Assembly (NCBI GenBank): GCA_016295455.1
Contig: JAEDLE010000067.1
Coordinates: 1 to 7,143 of the forward strand
Direction: 5' to 3'
DNA length: 7,143 nt
Source of the DNA: Bacteroidales bacterium
Lineage (GTDB): Bacteria > Bacteroidota > Bacteroidia > Bacteroidales > UBA932
Of this stretch, positions 1-5,592 are shown one piece after another. Both the position numbers and the translations under genes were made by a program. Below the pieces are notes generated by a model. The model was given only the letters and a program-made list of their open reading frames with translations, searched no databases and was not told where the DNA came from. How positions within the stretch are numbered: position 1 is the first letter of the stretch; each line of letters opens with the position of its first letter.

Positions 1-2
1 TC

Positions 3-593
3 TGTGAATCCTGCGGTGGAAAGCGTTTCAAACCGGACATACTCGAAGTCAGGTACAAGGGCAAGAACATAGATGACATACTGAACATGAGCGTGTCGGA
101 GGCCATAGCCTTCTTCGGAGCCCAACCTGAAGCTGAAGCTGCGGCGATATGCGCGAAACTCGGGGCCCTGGAGGCGGTCGGCCTGTCATACATCAAGCTC
201 GGACAGAGCAACAGCACGCTTTCGGGAGGCGAGAGCCAGAGGGTCAAGCTGGCTTCTTTCCTGTCGATGAGCATGAACCAGCCTTCCGCAAGGAAGAACA
301 GCATACTCTTCATTTTCGATGAACCTACGACCGGATTGCATTTCCATGACGTGGGCAAGCTGCTGGAATCCTTCGATGCACTCCTTGCAAAGGGACACAC
401 CATAGTGGTCGTTGAACATAATCTGGATGTCATCAGGGCGGCGGACCACGTCATAGACCTGGGACCCGATGCCGGAGACAAGGGCGGAACGGTGGTCTTC
501 GAGGGTACTCCGGAGGAGATGATGCGGAGTGGGGACAGTTTTACTTCCAGATATCTCAGAGAAGCATATGGATGCAGTGATAACATACGTTGA
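3..593 (+). CDS. uvrA: UvrA, excinuclease ABC subunit A (C-terminal part, 5' end outside window)
   Basis: UvrA is the damage-sensing ATPase of nucleotide excision repair; it dimerises, loads UvrB on damaged DNA and acts in the cytoplasm on the chromosome. The visible 196 codons begin in frame at base 3 with CESCGGKRF, the second CxxC half of the C-terminal zinc finger. They then carry the second ABC domain: signature LSGGESQ (fragment residues 73-79), Walker B FIFDEPTTGLH (about 104-114) and the switch histidine in VVVEHN (about 139). The end (DLGP..GDKGG, EGTPEE, SRYL) is the usual UvrA terminus. About six residues more than I recall for E. coli UvrA lie between signature and Walker B. The last 26 nt overlap the next gene, so the tail GCSDNIR is probably not conserved. 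Family assignment is secure; whether this is the main UvrA or a paralogue cannot be told from the fragment. Confidence 0.96.
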   Translation, partial: CESCGGKRFKPDILEVRYKGKNIDDILNMSVSEAIAFFGAQPEAEAAAICAKLGALEAVGLSYIKLGQSNSTLSGGESQRVKLASFLSMSMNQPSARKNSILFIFDEPTTGLHFHDVGKLLESFDALLAKGHTIVVVEHNLDVIRAADHVIDLGPDAGDKGGTVVFEGTPEEMMRSGDSFTSRYLREAYGCSDNIR

Positions 594-1455
594 CGGGCTG
601 GACCCGCAGTGGCAGGCACAGTACGCCGCGACCGTAGGCATGGACAGCTTCCTCGCGAAGCGATTCCGTGACTGGGGGACGCTGAAGTTCCTGCTCAGGG
701 GCATAGATGTAAACATGCCGTTCATCCGCAGGGTGCATCTGGTGGTTTCCTCGGAGAGCCAGGTCCCGTCCTGGATTGATACGGACCAGGTCAATATAGT
801 GACACACAAGGACATAATCCCTGCGGAGCACCTTCCTGTCTTCAACAGCACTGCCATAGAGATGTACCTTCACAGAATCAGCGGACTTGACGAGGAATAT
901 GTCTACTTCAATGACGACATGTTCCCGGTGATGCCTAGCGTGCCTGAGGATTTCTTTGTGGCGGGGCATACGGCGATGTATTATTCCCGTTGCCGCCTTG
1001 CCCTGAACCAGTACCGCAGGCATACCCGTAACTCCGACAGGATGGCCAGGAAGGCCGCCGGAGTGGGGGAGGCGTCCTGGTATCTGAGGCCGCAGCACAT
1101 CTGCTCGCCTATGCTCAGGTCATCCTGCGAGAGGCTCTCCAGTCTGCTTCACGATGAAATCGAAGCCTCAGTCTCCGCGCTGCGTGAGGACAGGAACTAC
1201 AACCAGTACCTCTTCCTCGACTATATGTACTACAGCGGGAAGGCTGCGCCCAAGAGGCTGTCCAACAAGCATATATCCCTCGGTACCTACCGTCTCGGGA
1301 GCATATGCCGACATATCCTCAATCCCAGGACCAAGTTCCTGTGCATCAATGATGTGCAGATGACGGATGCCCGTTTTGAAAAGTACAGGGAGGCGATTCT
1401 GCAGGCTTTTTCGGAGCTGCTTCCCGACCCTTCCCGTTTTGAACGCTGCGTATGA
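568..1455 (+). CDS. Stealth-family sugar-1-phosphate transferase
   Basis: Stealth proteins transfer a sugar-1-phosphate from a nucleotide sugar to a hydroxyl, making phosphodiester-linked glycans; known relatives build meningococcal capsules, and animal GlcNAc-phosphotransferase is homologous. All four conserved regions seem present in the 295 residues. CR1 is ITYVDGLDPQW (5-15). CR2 runs from KRFRDWGTLKFLLRGI through VPSWI, LPVFNSTAIE (89-98), LHRISGL and YFNDDMFP (113-120). CR3 is around RPQHICSPMLRSS (174-186). CR4 is KFLCIND (256-262) with the terminal LLPDPSRFE (284-292). The ATG at 568 was chosen because CR1 begins four residues later; an in-frame ATG at 529 would lie deep inside uvrA. 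The gene overlaps uvrA by 26 nt with only a weak AGAGAAG upstream, and overlaps the next gene by 4 nt, which suggests translational coupling. No signal peptide is seen, so it is probably cytoplasmic. Donor and acceptor are unknown. Confidence 0.9.
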   Translation: MDAVITYVDGLDPQWQAQYAATVGMDSFLAKRFRDWGTLKFLLRGIDVNMPFIRRVHLVVSSESQVPSWIDTDQVNIVTHKDIIPAEHLPVFNSTAIEMYLHRISGLDEEYVYFNDDMFPVMPSVPEDFFVAGHTAMYYSRCRLALNQYRRHTRNSDRMARKAAGVGEASWYLRPQHICSPMLRSSCERLSSLLHDEIEASVSALREDRNYNQYLFLDYMYYSGKAAPKRLSNKHISLGTYRLGSICRHILNPRTKFLCINDVQMTDARFEKYREAILQAFSELLPDPSRFERCV

Positions 1456-2555
1456 GACTGGTCTATCTTATACACTCCCTCCATGGCAGCGGAGGTATGG
1501 AGCGTGTGCTCTCGGTAAAAGCGTCGTGGCTTGCGGAGAAAGGCGGCTGCCAGGTGCACATCGTCACAGCTTCGCTCAAGGGCAGGACTCCTTTCTTTCC
1601 GCTTTCGCCCAAGGTGCAAGTCCATGACCTGGGGACCGGTGATTCCTTCGGCCCGGCCCTTTCACGCTACGGCAGGGCGCTGCGCAAACTGCTCTCCGAG
1701 CTAAGGCCTGACGTAACCATATCCCTGGGTGGCAATGACATATATGCTCTCGCGCAAATGGAAGGCGTTGGGGTGAAATTGTCGGAGTTTCATTTTTCTC
1801 ACGACAAGTTCCTTGTCAAGTATGGCCGTTTGCCTTTGGGCCGGACATATGCGTCATACCGCATCAGGCGTTTCGAGAAGGCTGCGGCGGCGATGGCTGC
1901 GCTGGTGGTGCTGACCAGGGCCGATATCCCGGACTGGCAGTCCCGCGTGCCTTCAGTCAGACAGATATACAATCCCGTCACGCTTCCGGATGCCTTGCCT
2001 TCTCCTTTGACGGAAAGGCGTATGATAGCCGTAGGGAGACTTACCTCGCAGAAGAACCAGGCTTCGATGATAAGGGCGTGGAGGATGGTGGCCGACAGGC
2101 ATCCGGACTGGACACTGGAGATATATGGGGACGGCCCGCTGCGCGACAGTCTCCTTAAGCAGATCGGAGAACTCGGACTGGGTTCACAGGTCTTCCTCAA
2201 AGGCGTTTGCCGCGACATTGCTTCCAGGATGCGGGAGAGTTCCGCGCTGGTGCTGAGTTCGGTGTATGAGGGTTTCCCGCTGGTGCTGGTGGAGGCCGCC
2301 GCCTGCGGTTTGCCTCTGCTGAGCTATGATTGCCCGAAAGGTCCTGCGGAGATAATCGATGACGGCCGGAACGGATTTCTTACCGCACCGGGCGACGAGG
2401 CCGGACTTGCCGATGCCATATGCCGCGTCATCGAAGACGGACAGTTGCGTCGCGATATGGGCAGGGCTTCGCTGCTTAAGGCGGAGGAATTCTCTCCCGA
2501 CAGGGTGATGGCGCGCTGGCTCGAGCTCTTCAACTCTCTTGTGGACGGCAAATGA
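1452..2555 (+). CDS. Glycosyltransferase family 4 (GT-B fold)
   Basis: This 367-residue protein is a retaining glycosyltransferase of the GT4 type that would add a sugar from a nucleotide sugar to a growing surface glycan on the cytoplasmic side of the membrane. The N-terminal Rossmann half starts with MRLVYLIHSLHGSGGMERVL, holding the acceptor-side GGMER motif (14-18). The donor-binding half begins near residue 189 (RRMIAVGRLTSQKN, 189-202), contains IYGDGPL (224-230), and has the E-x7-E motif at E273 and E281 (EGFPLVLVE), followed by CPKGPAEII (294-302). The length is normal for the family. The ATG overlaps the stop of the Stealth gene in an ATGA, so this start relies on coupled translation; no Shine-Dalgarno is visible. 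The two enzymes very likely act on the same glycan. The sugar cannot be read from the sequence. Confidence 0.93.
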   Translation: MRLVYLIHSLHGSGGMERVLSVKASWLAEKGGCQVHIVTASLKGRTPFFPLSPKVQVHDLGTGDSFGPALSRYGRALRKLLSELRPDVTISLGGNDIYALAQMEGVGVKLSEFHFSHDKFLVKYGRLPLGRTYASYRIRRFEKAAAAMAALVVLTRADIPDWQSRVPSVRQIYNPVTLPDALPSPLTERRMIAVGRLTSQKNQASMIRAWRMVADRHPDWTLEIYGDGPLRDSLLKQIGELGLGSQVFLKGVCRDIASRMRESSALVLSSVYEGFPLVLVEAAACGLPLLSYDCPKGPAEIIDDGRNGFLTAPGDEAGLADAICRVIEDGQLRRDMGRASLLKAEEFSPDRVMARWLELFNSLVDGK

Positions 2556-2594
2556 GTTTTCCGTTTCATTGAATAAGGCCGAAACTGTTGGAAT

Positions 2595-3326
2595 ATGGTC
2601 GGTACTATAGTAAACACCGCCTGCATAGTCGTGGGCTCCATATTGGGATCTCTCCTGAGGAAGGGGATACGTCCGTCGGTACGTCAGGTGATGTTCACCT
2701 CGATGGGTCTGGCTTCAATCGGCCTGGGCCTGAATGCCTTTGTTGGCCATTTCGGGGAGAGCGAGTTTCCGGTGCTCTTCATCATCAGCCTCGCAGTGGG
2801 AGGTCTGGCAGGTACCGCACTGGATCTGGACGGCCGTTTCAAGCGCCTCGTAAGCGGAGGTGCGAATCCCATGTCCGAAACCGGAGCTGCTGCTTCCGGA
2901 CCTGCGAATGGCCGCAGCCAGCTAGCACAGGGGCTTTCAACCTGCATACTCCTGTTCTGCATAGGGACTTTCTCGATCGTCGGCCCGATGAACAGTGCCC
3001 TCTACGGAGACAATACCTTCCTCTTCACCAATGCCACCCTCGATCTGATTACCTCCACCGTATTTGCAACCACCTACGGCATAGGCATCATATTCGCCGC
3101 CCCGGTGCTTTTCTCCTGGCAGATGCTCTTCTACCTGATAGCGAAGCTGGCAGGCGATGTGATTCCCGAGTCCCTCATACACGAAATAGTCTCGGTGGGA
3201 GGCCTGCTGATTGTGGCTTCAGGATTGAGCCTGCTTGAACTCAAGGACTGCAAGTCCTTGAATCTCATACCTTCACTTCTTGTACCGGTGCTGTTCTACC
3301 TGCTCAAGTCAGTCTTCGGATTCTGA
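2595..3326 (+). CDS. DUF554 family membrane protein (YqgA-like)
   Basis: The protein (243 residues) belongs to the DUF554 family, which includes E. coli YqgA, an inner-membrane protein of unsettled role often described as a putative transporter. Typical features are the start MVGTIVNTACIVVGSILG (TM1), a second helix around FTSMGLASIGLGLNAFVG (34-51), a third at FPVLFIISLAVGGLAG, and the family core FCIGTFSIVGPMNSALYGDN (121-140) followed by LDLITSTVFATTYGIGI (149-165). Further hydrophobic segments lie near 166-190, 197-215 and 224-243. Residues 88-108, between the third helix and the core, form a small-residue, polar linker that looks variable. The start fits the family N-terminus; only a weak AAGG lies upstream. 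It follows the GT4 gene by 39 nt without a visible terminator, so it probably shares the transcript. A functional link with the glycan enzymes is not shown. Confidence 0.92.
   Translation: MVGTIVNTACIVVGSILGSLLRKGIRPSVRQVMFTSMGLASIGLGLNAFVGHFGESEFPVLFIISLAVGGLAGTALDLDGRFKRLVSGGANPMSETGAAASGPANGRSQLAQGLSTCILLFCIGTFSIVGPMNSALYGDNTFLFTNATLDLITSTVFATTYGIGIIFAAPVLFSWQMLFYLIAKLAGDVIPESLIHEIVSVGGLLIVASGLSLLELKDCKSLNLIPSLLVPVLFYLLKSVFGF
3241..3261. other. Perfect 9-bp inverted repeat with 3-nt loop inside the DUF554 gene
   Basis: TCAAGGACT (3241-3249), loop GCA, AGTCCTTGA (3253-3261) form a perfect hairpin within codons for LKDCKSL. No T-run follows on either strand, so it is not a classical intrinsic terminator. 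It lies 68 nt beyond the stop of the convergent lipoprotein gene and could slow or mark the 3' end of that transcript, which has no terminator of its own in the gap. It may equally be a chance result of coding sequence. Confidence 0.4.
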
Positions 3327-3328
3327 AT

Positions 3329-4333
3329 CTAGTATCCGGTCAGGCTGCTTTTGTCCAGTCTCCATCCGTCATCCCCGAGCCCGTCTCCCATGGGGCAGAC
3401 CCTGAAGTGGTAATGGCAGTTCCTCCGGGCGTCGAAGTTGGAATTGTCCTCACCGACATAGAAGCGGTACACCAGGGGCGCATCGGCGCTGTGCAGGGCA
3501 CCGCCCATATACTCCACTTTCAGCTCCACATAGCTGCAGACATCAGCCTGCGGTCCTTCCAGAACCTTGCCCCTGTCGTCCACGGTGTCCTCCAGAAGGT
3601 CTCCCTGGAGATTCTCCAGCATATACAGGCACAGTTCCCGGCTGATGCCCGGGCTTTCATCGCTGTTGAGGGCATTCGCCTCCCTGCCGCCAAGGGTATA
3701 GCCTTCGGTGAACACGTCCTGCCTGTTCCTGGCGCGGCTCCCTTCTTCCAGGCTTGCTGATCGGGGTATGTTCTTCAACGACGCGGACACTACCTTGAAG
3801 GTTACACCTGCGTCCAGACCGCTGCGGTCCACGCTGAGTGAAATCTTCGAAACCAGCCTCTTCAGCGGGAAGTCTATCCTGCCGAGGCAGTCTTCCCATA
3901 TCCTCGTGTCCACCGTCGCCATTGGCAGGCCGTTCCTGAACTCGTCGGCATATGCCAGATAATATCTCTGTTCCTTCAGTTGTGCGAGTGTCCTGATCCT
4001 GTCCAGTTCATAGCCCAGGTTTGCGCAGCAGGCTACGGTGACATCCACGCCCCGCGGCAAATCCACGCTTATGCTGACGGCCTTGCCGCTCTGGTTCTGC
4101 CTTGCGCTGACATATTTCCTGAGGATGAGTACTCCGTCTTCGTCGAAGACGAAAAAGTTCACATCGTTGATGCGCCATTCATCCGGAATGACGGCCCTGG
4201 TGACAAGCCCTTCCGGCCTGATCAGGAATTCAGCCTTACGGATTTCTTCCTTGCCGCAGGAGCACAGGGCGGCAAGCAGTACTGCGGCCGGGACTGCGCG
4301 CAAAAGGCGGAGCATCCTGTCAATAACCCACAT
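3329..4333 (-). CDS. Fimbrillin-like lipoprotein (second gene of the pair)
   Basis: This is an exported lipoprotein resembling the Bacteroidota fimbrillin and fimbrial anchor/tip families (Mfa/FimB-like). With the start used here (334 residues) the signal peptide ends in LLAALCS and Cys26 is the lipid anchor. A TRA motif (45-47) precedes a first strand-like segment FFVFDEDG (60-67) and LPRGVDVTVACCAN. A RLVSKISLSV segment follows mid-protein, and the C-terminus has RRNCHYHFRVC (303-313) and GDGLGDDGWRLDKS, features I associate with fimbrial accessory proteins. The mature part has eight Cys including the lipidated one. Start choice: AGGAGG (4345-4340) is 6 nt before the ATG at 4333 and 3 nt before an adjacent ATG at 4336; either works, and both overlap the upstream gene's end. 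A longer reading from 4420 would bury the signal peptide. Subunit role (stalk, tip or anchor) is not determined. Confidence 0.72.
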   Translation of the reverse strand: MWVIDRMLRLLRAVPAAVLLAALCSCGKEEIRKAEFLIRPEGLVTRAVIPDEWRINDVNFFVFDEDGVLILRKYVSARQNQSGKAVSISVDLPRGVDVTVACCANLGYELDRIRTLAQLKEQRYYLAYADEFRNGLPMATVDTRIWEDCLGRIDFPLKRLVSKISLSVDRSGLDAGVTFKVVSASLKNIPRSASLEEGSRARNRQDVFTEGYTLGGREANALNSDESPGISRELCLYMLENLQGDLLEDTVDDRGKVLEGPQADVCSYVELKVEYMGGALHSADAPLVYRFYVGEDNSNFDARRNCHYHFRVCPMGDGLGDDGWRLDKSSLTGY

Positions 4334-5339
4334 CATGCACCTCCTTTTCTTCCCAGTCACAGAGCTGAGTGTATATCTGAGCCGTTTCCCTCCCGACAGG
4401 GGTCCAAGGATTGTCCGCACCTTTCCTTGTCAGGCATATGTCCAGTACATAGCGACAATTCCTCCTTATGCCCTTTCCCCCGTCACCTCGGTTGAGCGTA
4501 ATGGGATACCAGCAGTTTTCTCCGCCTATGCTGCCCTCTATCACCAGCCTGGTGTAGGGACTGCCCGCCGTCTCTTCCCCGGGCGGGTCGGGATAGCAGC
4601 AGAACTCCCTGTCCAGCCTCACGCCCTCAGGACCGATTTCAGCAGGAACTTCCTGATACACATACCATTTGTTCTTCATCCTGCCTGTGGCAATCCTGTC
4701 CAGTCCTCCTATGTTCATGAATTCGCTGGACTCCTCATCCTCATCGGCGAACAGGGAGTATCCGTTGCAGACATTGGTGAGGTATATCTTCACGTTCTTG
4801 AGTTTCTCGCCCGCATATGACCTGCCGCTGAAATCGCAGCGCAGGCTTCTTACCACCACCTTCGACAGCAGGGGAGTGCACGGCAGCGTAGCTCTTCCGC
4901 CACCCCCGATACTGCAGATTCCGCTCATAACCGGACGGGACGGGTCATCCCTGTCAAGCTCCACCTTCATCCTTTTCATTCTGTCCAGCGTCTTCACCTC
5001 CTCCCAGATGTAACTGCTGTTCTGCCCGTCCACTATACAGGCCACGGTCTTGCCGCCCTTCCCCGAGTACAGCTCCACCACGCCTTCAGCGGGGCACTCC
5101 ATCCTGTGATAGGAGTCAAGCGCTCCGCTTCGGTTGTCATATATGAATATGTCAAGCTGTCCGGCTTCCGTGGCTCCCGCTCTGGTCATGCCGACAGTAC
5201 AGGGTTGTTCAATGTCCGCCTGCGAGGTGCAGGCGGACAGTCCGGAAAACGGGAGAAAGGCCGGCAGTAGAAGAAAATTTAGCAAGTTATAAGGCAAGAA
5301 TCTGCCCAGTGAAATCCGGCCTTTGTCCCTCTTTTCCAT
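4320..5339 (-). CDS. Cysteine-rich fimbrillin-like lipoprotein (first gene of the pair)
   Basis: This 339-residue exported lipoprotein is of the fimbrillin / Mfa-FimB-like type. The N-terminus has basic residues, a hydrophobic stretch (about 19-34) and the lipobox LSAC with Cys37 as anchor. A TRA motif (52-54) is followed by the strand LDIFIYD (62-68), which is typical of fimbrillin N-terminal domains. Mid-protein LLSKVVVRSL and LKNVKIYLTNV resemble the second domain. The end has RRNCRYVLDIC (292-302), NPWTPV and CDWEE, like the closing strands of fimbrillins. It holds 14 Cys, 13 besides the anchor, which is many for this family. It is the first gene after a Bacteroidota promoter and has an A-rich leader with no Shine-Dalgarno. 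Its 3' end overlaps the next gene by 14-17 nt, so the two products are probably made together. It could be a stalk, anchor or tip subunit, or a surface lipoprotein using the fold for another purpose. Confidence 0.75.
   Translation of the reverse strand: MEKRDKGRISLGRFLPYNLLNFLLLPAFLPFSGLSACTSQADIEQPCTVGMTRAGATEAGQLDIFIYDNRSGALDSYHRMECPAEGVVELYSGKGGKTVACIVDGQNSSYIWEEVKTLDRMKRMKVELDRDDPSRPVMSGICSIGGGGRATLPCTPLLSKVVVRSLRCDFSGRSYAGEKLKNVKIYLTNVCNGYSLFADEDEESSEFMNIGGLDRIATGRMKNKWYVYQEVPAEIGPEGVRLDREFCCYPDPPGEETAGSPYTRLVIEGSIGGENCWYPITLNRGDGGKGIRRNCRYVLDICLTRKGADNPWTPVGRETAQIYTQLCDWEEKEVHDVGY
4340..4345 (-). promoter_or_regulatory. Shine-Dalgarno AGGAGG deciding the start of the second lipoprotein gene
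   Basis: The minus strand reads AAAAGGAGGTGCATGATG. The AGGAGG lies 6 nt from the second ATG and 3 nt from the first, favouring the start at 4333. It sits inside the last codons (WEEKEV) of the upstream gene. Strong Shine-Dalgarno sites are not the rule in Bacteroidota. Confidence 0.6.
5213..5239 (-). other. 11-bp perfect hairpin over the lipobox codons of the first lipoprotein
   Basis: TGTCCGCCTGC (5213-5223) and GCAGGCGGACA (5229-5239) are perfect reverse complements around a 5-nt loop. In the mRNA this is nucleotides 101-127 of the coding region, spanning codons for LSACTSQAD, with the lipidated Cys codon inside it. It is a stable GC-rich structure early in a message. It may be coincidence, or it may slow ribosomes as the signal peptide emerges. 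Confidence 0.5.
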
Positions 5340-5364
5340 TGTTCAGTTTTTTGTTGATCCGGTG

Positions 5365-5396
5365 CAAAGATATCTCCAGCCCCAGGAATATTCCAA
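5365..5396 (-). promoter_or_regulatory. Bacteroidota-type promoter of the lipoprotein operon
   Basis: On the minus strand TATCTTTG (5372-5365) matches the -7 consensus TAnnTTTG exactly. TTGG (5396-5393), a near match to the -33 TTTG, lies 20 nt upstream, the usual spacing. Transcription would begin near 5360, giving a leader of about 20 nt, AACAAAAAACTGAACA before the ATG. This A-rich leader without Shine-Dalgarno is common in the phylum. Confidence 0.72.
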
Positions 5397-5524
5397 GCAT
5401 CCGGAACGTCCTGACGTGAAGCTCTCGTGAATCTTTACTTTTTTCAGGATTGTTTACTCCGTCTCGCTTTGGGGAGAGGATTCGCGTGGCCATATGCTGA
5501 AAAGATGGACGTCGCCATATACGG

Positions 5525-5570
5525 AAAGAGGATGATCTTCAAGTCCTGCGACTGTCAGATCATCCTCTTT
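5525..5570 (-). terminator. Terminator-like hairpin after nqrF
   Basis: AAAGAGGATGATCT (5525-5538) and AGATCATCCTCTTT (5557-5570) make a perfect 14-bp stem; the 18-nt loop contains a smaller AGTC/GACT stem. It lies 23 nt past the nqrF stop and before the next promoter, which is where the nqr operon should end. On the minus strand only the stem's own TTT serves as a U-tract, followed by CCGT. On the plus strand the tract is better (TTTTCTT), so it may work in both directions. Confidence 0.6.
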
Positions 5571-5592
5571 TCTTGTGTAAAGCTTGGGCGGA

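Noticed and set aside
186..1098. Long minus-strand frames opposite uvrA and the Stealth gene
   Set aside because: They are shadows of strongly conserved plus-strand proteins and carry no motif of their own.
3317..3338. Possible terminator stem CGGAT/ATCCG over the convergent stop codons
   Set aside because: Five base pairs with a 12-nt loop and no U-tract are too weak to call a terminator.
4136..4152. Short inverted repeat CGTCTTC-GTC-GAAGACG
   Set aside because: It arises from the codons of FVFDEDG in the second lipoprotein (alternating Phe TTC and Asp/Glu codons) and has no tail or conserved position.
4038..4820. A 260-codon plus-strand frame opposite the lipoprotein genes
   Set aside because: It lies wholly antisense to the two genes with signal peptides and family motifs; its translation has no domain signature and reads as low-complexity shadow.
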